NCBI RefSeq assembly: GCF_003852895.1
Contig: NZ_QUSW01000002.1
Coordinates: 124,001 to 188,000, forward strand
Source: Rhizobacter terrae
GTDB taxonomy: Bacteria; Pseudomonadota; Gammaproteobacteria; Burkholderiales; Burkholderiaceae_C
DNA: 64,000 bases
Direction: 5' to 3'
Shown: positions 9,201 through 24,200 of the stretch, piece by piece
How the letters are laid out: every line of letters begins with the position of its first letter
Position numbering within the stretch: position 1 is the first letter of the stretch
Notes under the pieces: model-generated
What the model was told of the DNA's origin: nothing
The model's database searches: none
The model's input: only the letters and a program-made list of their open reading frames with translations
Made by a program: the position numbers and the translations under genes

Positions 9201-12200
9201 CGCTGGCCGTCTCGCCGGTGAACGATGCGCCGGTGGCTGCCAACGACAGCGCCACGACCGCCGAAGACACGCCCCTGACCGGCAATGTGCTGGCCAACGA
9301 CACCGACATCGACGGCCCCGCGCTGAGCGTGACCCAGTTCGTGGTCGGCGGCAGCACCTATGCCGCCGGCGCCACCGCCTCGCTGGCCGGCGTGGGCTCG
9401 CTCGTCATCAATGGCGACGGCTCCTACACCTTCACCCCGGCTGCCAACTACAACGGCCCTGTGCCGGTGGCCACCTACACCGCCACGGATGGTTCGCTCA
9501 CCTCCACCGCCACTCTCACGCTCAGCGTGTCGGCCGTCAATGACGCGCCGGTGGCCGGCAACGACCTCGCCTCCACGCCGATCAACACGCCCGTCACCTT
9601 CGCCGTGCTGGGCAATGACAGCGACGTCGACGGCGACACGCTGACCGTCACCAGCGCCGCGCTGGTGAACCCGGCGCAAGGCAGCATCAGCGTCAACCCC
9701 GACGGCACCCTGAGCTTCACGCCGGTCACGAATTTCAGCGGGACTGTCGCGGCGACCTACACCGTCAGCGATGGCCACGGCGGCACCACCACGGCCACCG
9801 TCACCATCTCGGTGGGCAACAACACGCCGCCCACCGGCGCGGACAGCACCCACAGCATCGCCGAGGACACGAGCTACACCGTGCAGGTGGGCGACCTCGG
9901 CTTTGCCGATGCGGACGCCGGCCAGACGCTGGCGAACGTGCGCATCGACAGCCTGCCGGCTTCGGGCACGCTGCTGCTCAATGGCGCAGCCGTCAGCGCC
10001 GGCGCGGTCATTTCCGCCACCGAGATCGCTGCAGGCCACCTCGTCTTCACGCCCGCTGCGAACGCCAACGGCGCGCCATACGCGAGCTTCAACTTCAGCG
10101 TGCAGGACAACGCCGGCGCCTTCGATGCTGCCCCGAATACGCTGACCCTGAACGTCACGCCGGTGAACGACGCCCCCGTGGCGGCCAACGACAGCTTCAC
10201 CACGGCCGAAGACACCGTGCTGGCCGGCAACGTGCTCGCCAACGACACGGATGTGGACGGCGACGTGCTGTCGGTCACCCAGTTCACCGTAGGCGGTGCC
10301 ACCTTCGCCGCAGGCAGCACCGCCGTGCTGGCGGGCGTGGGTTCCCTGCACATCGACGCCGACGGCAGCTTCAGCTTCACGCCGGCGGCCAACTACAACG
10401 GCCCCGTGCCGGTGGCCACCTACACCGTCACCGACGGCACCACCGCCACATCCGCCACGCTGACGCTGGCCGTCTCGCCGGTGAACGACCTGCCCGTGGC
10501 AGTGAACGACACCGTCAACGCCGTCGAGGACCAACCCTTCTCCGGCTCGATCGCCGGCAACGACACGCCCTCCGGTGACGGCGGCAACGTCTTCGCACTG
10601 GTCGGCGGCTCCGGTCCCGCGCACGGCACGCTGACCTTCAACAACGACGGCACCTTCGTCTACACCCCGGCTGCCAACTACCACGGCGCGGACAGCTTCA
10701 GCTACACCCTGACCGATGCGGACGGCGACGTGTCCACCGCCACGGTGAGCGTGAACGTGGCGAGCGTCAACGACGTGCCCGTGGCCGTGGCCGACACCGT
10801 GGCCGCGGTGGAAGACACGCCCTTCGTGGGCACGGTCGCGACCAATGACACGCCCTCGGGCGACGGCGGCAATGTGTTCGCACTCGTCGGCGGCAGCGGC
10901 CCGGCGCATGGCGGCATCACCTTCAATGCCGACGGCACCTTCACCTACACCCCGAACGCGAACTACCACGGGGCGGACAGCTTCAGCTACTCGATCACCG
11001 ATGCGGACGGGGATGTCTCCACTGCGACGGTGAACGTGAATGTCGCGAGCGTGAACGACGTGCCGGTGGCGGTGGCTGACACGGTCGCCGCGACGGAAGA
11101 CACGCCCTTTGTCGGCACCGTGGCGACCAATGACGCGCCCTCGGGCGACGGCGGCAATGTGTTCGCCCTGGTCGGCGGTTCCGGCCCCACCCACGGTTCC
11201 CTCGTCTTCAACAACGACGGCACGTTCACCTATACCCCCAGCGCCAACTACCACGGTGCTGATACGTTCTCGTATTCGATCACTGATGCCGATGGCGATG
11301 TGTCCACGGCAACCGTTGCGATCAACGTCGCCAGCGTGAATGATGTGCCGGCTGCGGTGGCCGACACGGTTGCCGCGACGGAAGACACGCCCTTCGTTGG
11401 CACGGTCGCCACGAACGACACGCTGTCCGGTGATGGCGGCAATGTCTTCGCCCTGGTCGGTGGTTCTGGTCCGACCCACGGCGCCATCGTGTTCAACAAC
11501 GATGGCACCTTCACCTACACCCCCAGCGCCAACTACAACGGCGCCGACACCTTCTCCTACTCGATCACCGACGCCGACGGCGATGTCTCCACCGCCACAG
11601 TCAGCATCAACGTCGCCAGCGTGAACGACGTGCCGGCCGCCGTGGCCGACACCGTGAGCGCCACCGAGGACACGCCCTTCGTCGGCACTGTGGCGACCAA
11701 CGACACGCTGTCCGGCGACGGCGGCAATGTCTTCGCCCTGGTCGGTGGTTCCGGCCCCGCCCATGGCGCCATCGTCTTCAACAACGACGGCACGTTCACG
11801 TACACGCCGAGCGCCAACTACAACGGCGCTGACACCTTCACCTACTCGATCACCGACGCCGATGGCGATGTCTCCACGGCATCCGTGGCCATCAACGTCG
11901 CCAGCGTGAACGACGTGCCGGCAGCAGTGGCCGACACGGTTGCCGCAACGGAAGACACGCCCTTCGTCGGCACCGTCGCCACGAACGACACGCTGTCCGG
12001 CGACGGCGGCAATGTCTTCGCCCTGGTCGGTGGTTCTGGTCCGGCCCACGGCGCCATCGTGTTCAACAACGATGGCACCTTCACCTACACCCCCAGCGCC
12101 AACTACAACGGCGCCGACACGTTCAGCTATTCGATCACCGACGCCGACGGCGATGTCTCCACCGCCACGGTCAGCATCAACGTCGCCAGCGTGAATGACG

Positions 12201-15200
12201 TGCCGGCCGCCGTGGCCGACACCGTGAGCGCCACCGAGGACACGCCCTTCGTCGGCACCGTCGCCACGAACGACACGCTGTCCGGCGACGGCGGCAATGT
12301 CTTCGCCCTGGTCGGTGGTTCCGGCCCCGCCCATGGCGCCATCGTCTTCAACAACGACGGCACCTTCACCTACACCCCCAGCGCCAACTACAACGGCGCC
12401 GACACGTTCAGCTATTCGATCACCGACGCCGACGGCGATGTCTCCACCGCCACGGTCAGCATCAACGTCGCCAGCGTGAATGACGTGCCGGCCGCCGTGG
12501 CCGACACCGTGAGCGCCACCGAGGACACGCCCTTCGTCGGCACCGTCGCCACGAACGACACGCTGTCCGGCGACGGCGGCAATGTCTTCGCCCTGGTCGG
12601 TGGTTCCGGCCCCGCCCACGGCGCCATCGTCTTCAACAACGACGGCACCTTCACCTACACCCCCAGCGCCAACTACAACGGCGCCGACACGTTCAGCTAT
12701 TCGATCACCGACGCCGACGGCGATGTCTCCACCGCCACGGTCAGCATCAACATCGCCAGCGTGAATGACGTGCCGACGGCAGTGGCCGACACGGTTGCCG
12801 CGACGGAAGACACCCCCTTCGTTGGCACGGTCGCCACGAACGACACCCTCTCCGGCGACGGCGGCAATGTGTTTGCCCTGGTCGGCGGTTCCGGCCCCAC
12901 CCACGGCGCGATCGTCTTCAACAACGACGGCACGTTCACCTACACCCCCAGCGCCAACTACAACGGCGCCGACACGTTCAGCTATTCGATCACCGATGCC
13001 GATGGCGATGTGTCCACGGCAACCGTGGCCATCAATGTCGCAAGCGTGAACGATGTGCCCACCGCTGTGGCGGACACGGTCGCTGCAACGGAGGACACGC
13101 CCTTCGTTGGCACCGTTGCCACCAACGACACCCTCTCCGGTGACGGCGGCAACGTCTTCGCTTTGGTCGGTGGTTCTGGTCCGGCCCACGGCGCCATCGT
13201 GTTCAACAACGACGGCACGTTCACCTACACGCCGAGCGCCAACTACAACGGTGCTGACACCTTCAGCTATTCGATCACCGATGCCGATGGCGATGTGTCC
13301 ACAGCAACCGTGGCCATCAACGTCGCCAGCGTGAATGATGTGCCGGCAGCAGTGGCCGACACGGTTGCCGCAACGGAAGACACGCCCTTCGTCGGCACCG
13401 TCGCCACGAACGACACGCTGTCGGGCGACGGCGGCAATGTCTTCGCCCTGGTCGGTGGTTCTGGTCCGGCCCACGGCGCCATCGTGTTCAACAACGACGG
13501 CACCTTCACCTACACGCCGAGCGCCAACTACAACGGCGCCGACACCTTCTCGTACTCGATCACCGATGCCGATGGCGATGTCTCCACCGCCACGGTCAGC
13601 ATCAACGTCGCCAGCGTGAACGACGTGCCGACGGCAGTGGCCGACACGGTTGCAGCCACCGAGGACACGCCCTTCATCGGCACCGTCGCCACGAACGACA
13701 CCCTCTCCGGCGACGGCGGTAATGTCTTCGCCCTGGTCGGTGGCTCCGGTCCCACCCACGGCGCCATCGTCTTCAACAACGACGGCACCTTCACCTACAC
13801 CCCCAGCGCCAACTACAACGGCGCTGACACGTTCAGCTATTCGATCACCGATGCCGACGGCGATGTCTCGACCGCCACGGTCAGCATCAACGTCGCCAGT
13901 GTGAATGACGTGCCGACGGCAGTGGCCGACACGGTTGCCGCGACGGAAGACACGCCCTTCATCGGCACCGTCGCCACAAACGACACCCTCTCCGGCGACG
14001 GCGGCAACGTCTTCGCCCTGGTCGGTGGCTCCGGCCCCGCCCACGGCGCCATCGTCTTCAACAACGACGGCACCTTCACCTACACCCCCAGCGCCAACTA
14101 CAACGGCGCCGACAGCTTCACCTACTCCATCACCGACGCCGATGGCGACGTGTCCACCGCGACCGTGGCCATCAACGTCGCCGCCGTGAACGATGCGCCG
14201 GTGGCCGTGAATGACACCGCCATCACCAACGAAGACGTGGCGGTGACGGGCAATGTGTTGACCAACGACACCGACGTCGATGGGCCGAGCCAGACGGTCA
14301 CGCAATTCACCGTCGGTGGCACCACCTACGCCGCGGGCGCGACCGCCACGCTGGCGGGCGTGGGCACGCTGCTCATCAACAGCGACGGCTCCTATACCTT
14401 CACGCCGGCCGCCAACTACGACGGCGCCGTGCCGTCCGCGGTCTATTCGATGACCGACGGCACCGCCAGCAGCACCGCGACGCTGGCCATCACCATCACC
14501 CCGGTGAACGACGCGCCCGATGCCGTCGACGACCTGGTGAGCACGCCGATCAACACCGGCCTGACCATCAACGTCAAGGCCAACGACGTCGACGTGGACG
14601 ACAGCACCGCTTCGCTGACGGTGTCCAGTCCCGTGCTGTCGGACCCGACCAAGGGCACCGTCTCGGTGAACCCGGACGGCACCCTGGCCTTCACGCCGGC
14701 CACCAACTTCAGCGGCACGCTGACGATCACCTACACGCTGACCGATCCGCACGGCCTGAGCGACACCGCCACCGTGACCGTGAACGTCGGCGCGAACACG
14801 CCGCCCTCGGGTGCGGACTTCGCGGTCACGACCGCCGAAGACACTCCGGCCACGCTGACGGTCGCCAACTTCGGCTTCAGCGATGCCGACGTGGGCCAGA
14901 CCTTCGCCTCCGTGCGCATCTCCACGCTGCCGACGGCAGGCTCGCTGCTGCTCAACGGCGTCGCCCTGGGCGCGGGCGCTGTCGTGTCCGTGAGCGAGAT
15001 CGCCGCCGGCCACCTGGTCTTCGCGCCCGCGGCCGATGCGAACGGCGCGAACTACGCGACCTTCACCTTCGCAGTGCAGGACTCCGCCGGCGCCTTCGAC
15101 ACCACGCCCAACACCGCGACGATCAACGTGACGCCGGTGAACGACGCCCCGGTGGCAGTGGCCGACACCGCCTTGGCCACCGAAGATGTGACGCTGAACG

Positions 15201-18200
15201 TGGGCGCTGCCTCGGGCGTGCTCGCCAACGACACGGATGTGGACACCGGTGACACCAAGACCGTGTCGGGTGTGGCCTTCGGCGCGACCACCGGCACGGT
15301 CGGCTCCGGCCTGGCAGGCACCTATGGCACCTTGACGCTGAACGCCGACGGCAGCTACAGCTACCTGGCCAACAAGGCAGCGGCTGAAGCCCTCGGCACC
15401 GGGCAGACGGCCACCGAAGTCTTCACCTACACGATGCATGACACGGCTGGTGCAACGAGCACGGCCACCATCACCTTCACCATCACCGGCACGAACGACG
15501 GCCCGGCGGCCGTCGCGGACAGCGCTTCTGCCACCGAGGACGTGACGCTGAACGTCACTGCTGCCTCGGGCGTGCTCGCCAATGACACGGACGTGGACAC
15601 GGGCGACACCAAGACGGTGTCGGGCGTGGCCTTCGGTGCGACCACCGGCACGGTCGGCTCCGGCCTCGCCGGCACCTACGGCACGCTGACGCTCAATGCC
15701 GACGGCAGCTACAGCTATCTCGCTGACAAGGCCGCTGCCCAAGCCTTGGGGACCGGCCAGACTGCGACCGAGGTCTTCACCTACACGATGCAGGATGCGG
15801 CCGGTGCCACCAGCACCGCCAGCATCACCTTCACGGTCACCGGCACCAATGACGCACCGGTGGCCGTGGCCGACACCGCCTCGGCTACCGAGGATGTAAC
15901 GCTGAATGTAGCCGCCGCCACTGGTGTGCTCGCCAACGACACCGACGTCGACACCGGCGACACCAAGACGGTGTCCGGTGTGGCCTTCGGCGCAACGACC
16001 GGCACTGTCGGTTCCGGCCTCGCGGGCACCTACGGCACGCTCACGCTCAACGCCGATGGCAGCTACAGCTACCTGGCAAACAAGGCCGCCGCTGAAGCGC
16101 TCGGCACCGGCCAGACGGCTACGGAAGTCTTCTCGTACACGATGCGTGATGCAGCTGGTGCAACGAGCACGGCCACCATCACCTTCACCATCACCGGCAC
16201 CAATGACGGCCCGACTGCCGTCGCCGACACCGCCTCGGCGACCGAGGACCTGACGCTGAATGTGGCCGCCGCCACTGGTGTGCTCACCAACGACACCGAC
16301 GTCGACACCGGTGACACCAAGACGGTGTCCGGCGTGGCCTTCGGCGCAACGACCGGCACTGTCGGTTCCGGCTTGGCGGGCACCTACGGCACGCTCACAC
16401 TCAACGCCGACGGCAGCTACAGCTACCTGGCCAACAAGGCTGCCGCTGAGTCCCTCGGCACCGGGCAGACGGCCACCGAAGTCTTCTCGTACACGATGCG
16501 CGATGCGGCCGGTGCCACCAGCACCGCCACCATCACCTTCACCATCACCGGCACGAACGACGGCCCGACCGCTGTAGCCGACACGGCATCCGCCACCGAA
16601 GACGTGACCTTGAACGTCTCCGCTGCCGCCGGCGTGCTCGCCAACGACACCGACATCGACACCGGTGACACCAAGACGGTCTCTGGCGTCGCCTTCGGCG
16701 CCAACCCCGGCACCGTGGGCACCGGCCTGGCCGGCACCTACGGCACGCTCACGCTCAACGCCGACGGCAGCTACAGCTACCTCGCCGACAAGGCGGCGGC
16801 CCAAGCACTGGGCACTGGCCAGACGGCCACCGAAGTCTTCAGCTACACGATGCGTGACGCCGCCGGCACCACCAGCACCGCCAGCATCACCTTCACCATC
16901 ACCGGCACGAACGATGCGCCGGTGGCCGTGGCCGATTCGGCCTCCGTCATCGAGGACGTGAACTTCAGCAGGCCTGCCGCCACCGGCGTGCTCGCCAACG
17001 ACACCGACGTCGACACCGGCGACACGAAGACCGTCTCCGGCGTCGCTTTCGGCGCCACCACCGGCGCCGTGGGCGTGGCCCTGGGTGGCACCTATGGCAC
17101 GCTGACGCTGAACGCCAACGGCAGCTACACCTATCTCGCGAACAAGGCACCGGCCGAAGCGCTGGGCGCCGGCCAGACGGCCACCGAGACCTTCACCTAC
17201 ACGATGCGTGACGCCGCAGGCGCCACCAGCACGTCGACGCTCACCTTCAACATCACCGGCTTGAACGATGCGCCGGTGGCCGTGGCCGACTCGGCCCAGG
17301 TCACCGAAGACGCGACGCTCACCCGCACCGCCGCTTTCGGCGTGCTCGCGAACGACACCGACGTGGACGCCGGCGACACGAAGACCGTATCGGCCGTGGC
17401 CTTCGGTGCCACCACCGGCACGGTGGGCTCGGCGCTGTCGGGCACCTACGGCACGCTGACGCTGAACGCGGATGGCAGCTACAGCTACGTCGCCAACAGG
17501 GCCGCCGCCGAAGCCCTTGGCAACGGCCAGAACGCGACCGAGGTGTTCAGCTACACGATGCGTGACGCCGCGGGCGCCACCAGCACCGCCAACATCACGT
17601 TCACCATCACCGGCACGAACGATGGCCCGACCGCCGTCGCCGACACGGCTGCCGCCACCGAGGATGTGACGCTGAACGTGGCCGCAGCATCCGGCGTGCT
17701 GGCCAATGACACCGACGTTGACACGGGCGACACGAAGACCGTGTCGGGCGTGGCCTTCGGCGCGACCCCCGGCACTGTCGGCTCCGCGCTGTCGGGCACC
17801 TATGGCACCTTGACGCTGAATGCCGACGGCAGCTACAGCTACCTCGCCAACAAGGCCGCTGCTGAAGCCCTCGGCACGGGTCAAACGGCCACCGAAGTCT
17901 TCACCTACACGATGCGTGACGCGGCTGGCGCGGCCAGCACGGCCACCATCACCTTCACGATCACCGGCACGAACGACGGGCCGACCGCCGTGGCCGACAC
18001 CGCCTCGGCCACCGAGGATGTGACGCTGAACGTGGCCGCCGCATCGGGCGTGCTCGCGAACGACACTGATGTCGACACGGGCGATACAAAGACCGTCTCC
18101 GCCGTGGCCTTCGGTGCCACCACTGGAACGGCGGGCACGGCCCTGGCCGGCACCTACGGCACGCTCACGCTCAACGCCGACGGCAGCTACAGCTACCTGG

Positions 18201-21200
18201 CCAACAAGGCAGCCGCTGAAGCACTGGGCACGGGTCAGACCGCCACGGAGGTCTTCTCGTACACGATGCGTGATACGGCTGGCGCGACCAGCACCGCCAA
18301 CATCACCTTCACCATCACCGGCACGAATGACGCGCCGACCGCCGTCGCAGACACTGCATCTGCCACGGAAGACATCACCCTGAACGTCGCCGCTTCCGGC
18401 GTGCTCGCCAACGACACCGATGTCGACACAGGCGACACGAAGACCGTCACCGGCGTCGCATTCAGCGCGACCACCGGCACGGTTGGATCGGCACTGGCAG
18501 GCATCTACGGCACGCTGACGCTGAACGCGGACGGCAGCTACAGCTACCTCGCGAACAAGGCGGCCGCCGAAGCATTGGCCGTTGGCCAGACGGCCAGCGA
18601 AGTCTTCACCTACACGATGCGTGACGCAGCTGGCGCGACCAGCTCGTCCACCATCACCTTCACCATCACCGGCACGAACGACGCACCGGTGGCCGTGGCC
18701 GATACAGCATCCGCCACTGAAGACGTCACCCTCAACGTCACCGCCGCATCCGGCGTGCTGGCCAACGACACGGACGTGGACAGCGGCGACACCAAGACGG
18801 TGTCGGGGGTGGCCTTCGGTGCCACCGCCGGCACGGTGGGCTCTGGCCTTGCGGGCACCTACGGCACGCTGACGCTCAATGCCGACGGCAGCTACAGCTA
18901 TCTGGCCAACAAGGCCGCTGCTGAAGCCCTCGGCACCGGTCAAACCGCCACCGAAGTCTTCACCTACACGATGCGTGATGCGGCAGGTGCAACGAGCACC
19001 GCCACCATCACGTTCACCATCACCGGCACCAACGACGGCCCGACCGCCGTGGCCGACACGGCCTTCGTGACGGAGGATCTGACGCTGAACGTGGCCGCGT
19101 CCGGCGTGCTGGCCAACGACACGGACGTGGACACCGGCGACACCAAGACGGTGTCGGGCGTGTCCTTCGGTGCGACCGCTGGCACGGTCGGTTCCGGCCT
19201 TGCGGGAATCTACGGCACGCTGACCCTGAACGCGGACGGCAGCTACAGCTACCTGGCCAACAAGGCAGCCGCCGAAGCTTTGGCTGTCGGCCAGACGGCC
19301 ACCGAAGTCTTCAGCTACACGATGCGTGACGCGGCAGGCGCGACCAGCACCGCCACGATCACCTTCACCATCACCGGCACGAACGACGCACCGGTGGCGG
19401 TCGCCGATACCGCATCCGCCACCGAGGACGTGACGCTCAACGTCGCCGCCGCATCCGGCGTGCTCGTCAACGACACGGACGTGGACAGCGGCGACACCAA
19501 GACGGTATCGGGCGTGGCGTTCGGTGCCACCACTGGCACCGTGGGCTCTGGCCTCGCCGGCACCTACGGCACGCTCACGCTGAACGCCGACGGCAGCTAC
19601 AGCTACCTGGCCAACAAGGCCGCCGCTGAAGCCCTCGGCACCGGCCAAACGGCTACCGAGGTTTTCAGCTACACGGTGCGCGACACCGCGGGTGCCACCA
19701 GCACCGCCAGCATCACCTTCACGATCACGGGCACGAACGACGGCCCGACGGCTGTCGCCGACACGGCCATCACCTCCGAAGACGTGACGCTGAACGTGAG
19801 CGCCGCCTCGGGCGTGCTCGCCAACGACAGCGATGTCGACACCGGTGACAGCAAGACCGTGTCTGCCGTGGCCTTCGGTGCCACCAGCGGCACGGTGGGC
19901 TCGGCCCTGGCCGGCACCTACGGCACGCTCACGCTCAACGCCGATGGCAGCTACAGCTACCTCGCCAACAAGGCGCCGGCTGAATCGCTGGGCACGGGCC
20001 AGACCGCCACGGAGGTCTTCACCTACACGATGCGTGACGCGGCTGGTGCCACCAGCACCGCCACGATCACCTTCACCATCACCGGCACCAACGACGGCCC
20101 GACCGCTGTGGCCGACACGGCATCCGCCACCGAAGACGTGACCTTGAACGTCTCCGCCGCGGCCGGCGTGCTGGCCAACGACATGGATGTGGACACCGGC
20201 GACACGAAGGCGGTGTCCGGTGTGGCCTTCGGCGCCACCACCGGCACCGTGGGCTCCGGCCTGGCCGGCACCTACGGAACACTCACGCTCAACGCCGACG
20301 GCAGCTACAGCTACCTCGCGGACAAGGCTGCGGCCGAGTCGCTCGGCGCGGGTCAGACCGCCACCGAAGTCTTCAGCTACACCATGCGCGATGCGGCCGG
20401 TGCCACCAGCACCGCCACCATCACCTTCACCATCACCGGCACCAACGACGTTCCGACCATCACCGGCACGTCCAGCGGCACGGTGACGGAAGCTGGCGCG
20501 GTCAGCGCCGGCAACCCGAACGCCAACGGCACGCTGGTCATCAACGACGCCGACGCCGGACAGAGCAGCTTCCAGTCCCCGCCGAGCCTGGCGGGCACCT
20601 ACGGCACGTTCACCTTCAATGCCTCGACCGGCGCCTGGACCTATGCGCTGGACAACACCAAGCCCGCCACGCAGGCCCTGGCCGCCGGCGCCGTCGTGCA
20701 CGACCTGCTGACGGTGACGAGCCTGGACGGCACGGCGACCAAGACCATCGACGTCACGGTCAACGGCGCCAACGATGCACCGGTGGCCGTGGCCGATGCG
20801 GCCTCGGCCACGGAGGACGTGACGCTGAACGTGGCTGCAGCCTCTGGCGTGCTGGTCAACGACACCGATGTGGACGCTGGTGACACCAAGGCCGTCTCCG
20901 GCGTGGCGTTCGGCGCCACCACCGGCACCGTGGGTTCCGGCCTCGCAGGCACCTACGGCACGTTGACGCTCAATGCCGACGGCAGCTACAGCTACCTCGC
21001 CAACAAGGCCGCTGCAGAGGCGCTCGGCGCGGGCCAGACCGCGACCGAGTCTTTCACGTACACCGTGCGCGACACGGCTGGCGCGACCAGTTCGGCCACC
21101 ATCACGTTCACGATCACCGGCACCAATGATGGTCCGACGGCCGTGGCCGACACGGCGGCCGCCACAGAAGATGTGACGCTCAACGTGAGCGCCGCTTCAG

Positions 21201-24200
21201 GCGTGCTCGCCAATGACACCGATGTGGACGCCGGCGACACGAAGACGGTGTCGGGCATTGCCTTCGGCGCAACCACCGGCACGGTCGGCAGCGGCCTCGC
21301 CGGTACCTATGGCACCTTGACCCTCAATGCCGACGGCAGCTACAGCTACCTGGCGAACAAGGCCGCTGCTGAAGCGCTGGGCACGGGCCAGACCGCCACC
21401 GAGGTCTTCACCTACACGATGCGTGATGCGGCTGGTGCGACCAGCTCGTCCACCATCACCTTCACCATCACCGGCACGAACGACGCACCGGTGGCCGTGG
21501 CCGACACGGCATCCGCCACTGAAGACGTCACCCTCAACGTCGCAGCCGCATCCGGCGTGCTGGCCAACGACACGGACGTGGACACCGGTGACACCAAGAC
21601 CGTCTCCGGCGTGGCCTTCGGTGCCACTGCAGGCACGGTGGGCTCTGGCTTGGCCGGCACCTACGGCACGCTCACGCTCAACGCCGATGGCAGCTACAGC
21701 TACCTGGCCAACAAGGCAGCCGCTGAGGCGCTTGGCACCGGGCAGACGGCTACGGAAGTCTTCAGCTACACGATGCGTGATGCAGCCGGTGCAACCAGCA
21801 CGGCCACCATCACTTTCACCGTCACCGGTACGAATGACGGCCCAACCGCCGTGGCCGATACCGCCTCGGCCACCGAGGACGTGACGCTGAACGTGGCAGC
21901 GGCCTCCGGAGTGTTGGCCAACGACACCGACGTCGACACCGGCGACACGAAGACGGTCTCCGGCGTGGCCTTCGGTGCCACCACCGGCACGGTCGGCTCC
22001 AGCCTCTCGGGCACCTACGGCACGCTCACGCTGAACGCCGACGGCAGCTACAGCTACCTGGCCAACAAGGCCGCCGCCGAAGCATTGGCTGTCGGCCAGA
22101 CGGCCAGCGAAGTCTTCACCTACACGATGCGTGATGCGGCTGGCGCGACCAGCTCGTCCACCATCACCTTCACCATCACCGGCACGAACGACGCACCGGT
22201 GGCCGTGGCCGACACGGCATCCGCCACTGAAGACGTCACCCTCAACGTCGCAGCCGCATCCGGCGTGCTGGCCAACGACACGGACGTGGACACCGGTGAC
22301 ACCAAGACCGTCTCCGGCGTGGCCTTCGGTGCCACTGCAGGCACGGTGGGCTCTGGCCTTGCGGGCACCTACGGCACGCTCACGCTCAACGCCGACGGCA
22401 GCTACAGCTACCTCGCCAACAAGGCAGCCGCTGAGGCGCTTGGCACCGGCCAAACCGCCACCGAAGTCTTCAGCTACACGATGCGTGACACGGCCGGTGC
22501 AACGAGCACCGCCACCATCACCTTCACGATCACCGGCACGAACGATGGTCCGACGGCCGTCGCCGACACCGCATCTGCCACCGAGGACGTCACGCTGAAT
22601 GTGGCCGCAGCCTCGGGCGTGCTGGTCAACGACACCGATGTCGACACGGGCGACACCAAGACCGTCTCCGGCGTGGCCTTCGGCGCAACGACCGGCACGG
22701 TCGGCTCCGGCCTGGCCGGCACCTACGGCACGCTCACGCTCAACGCCGACGGCAGCTACAGCTACTTGGCCAACAAGGCTGCCGCTGAGGCGCTTGGCAC
22801 CGGCCAAACCGCCACCGAGGTCTTCAGCTACACGATGCGAGATGCGGCTGGTGCGACCAGCACCGCCACCATCACTTTCACCATCACCGGGACGAATGAC
22901 GGCCCGACCGCCCTGGCCGATACCGCCTCGGCCACCGAGGACGTGACACTGAACGTGGCAGCGGCCTCCGGTGTGTTGGCCAACGACACCGATGTCGACA
23001 CGGGCGACACGAAGACGGTCTCTGGTGTCGCGTTCGGTGCGACCACCGGCACGGTCGGCTCCGGCTTGGCTGGCACCTACGGCACACTCACGCTCAACGC
23101 CGATGGCAGCTACAGCTATCTCGCCAACAAGGCAGCCGCCGAAGCGCTCGGCACGGGCCAGACGGCCACTGAGGCATTCAGCTACACGATGCGTGACGCG
23201 GCCGGTGCGACCAGCACTGCCACCATCACCTTCACGATCACCGGCACCAATGACGGCCCGACGGCCGTCGCCGATACGGCTGCGGCCACTGAGGACGTGA
23301 CGCTCAACGTCGCAGCAGCTTCCGGCGTGCTCGTCAACGACACGGATGTGGACAGCGGCGACACCAAGACCGTGTCCGGCGTGGCCTTCGGTGCCACCAC
23401 CGGCACGGTGGGCTCCGGCCTTGCGGGCACCTACGGCACGCTCACGCTGAACGCCGATGGCAGCTACAGCTACTTGGCCAACAAGGCTGCCGCTGAGGCG
23501 CTTGGCACCGGCCAAACCGCCACCGAGGTCTTCAGCTACACGATGCGAGATGCGGCTGGTGCCACCAGCACGGCCACCATCACCTTCACGATCACCGGCA
23601 CGAACGACGGCCCGACCGCCGTGGCCGACGCCGCCTCTGCGACCGAAGACGTGACCTTGAACGTCGCTGCTGCTTCGGGTGTCTTGGCGAATGACACGGA
23701 CGTCGACACCGGCGACACGAAGACTGTCTCCGCCGTGGCCTTCGGTGCCACCACCGGCACCGTCGGTTCCGGCTTGGCTGGCACCTATGGCACGCTGACC
23801 CTGAACGCCGATGGCAGCTACAGCTACCTCGCGAACAAGGTAGCCGCCGAAGCGCTCGGCACGGGTCAAACGGCCACCGAAGTCTTCAGCTACACGATGC
23901 GTGACACGGCTGGTGCAACGAGCACCGCCACCATCACCTTCACGATCACCGGCACCAATGACGGCCCGACCGCCGTGGCCGACACTGCCTCTGCGACCGA
24001 AGACGTGACCTTGAACGTCGCTGCTGCTTCGGGTGTCTTGGCGAACGACACCGACGTCGACACCGGCGACACGAAGACCGTCTCCGCCGTGGCCTTCGGT
24101 GCCACCACCGGCACCGTCGGTTCCGGCTTGGCTGGCACCTATGGCACGCTGACCCTGAACGCTGATGGCAGCTACAGCTACCTCGCGAACAAGGCCGCTG

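Noticed and set aside
6185-20701. A 4,838-codon open frame on the minus strand, opposite the adhesin
   Set aside because: It mirrors the adhesin repeats, is built of His/Arg/Gly/Val-rich low-complexity runs and has no family similarity. It stays open because the sense frame rarely uses codons whose reverse complement is a stop.
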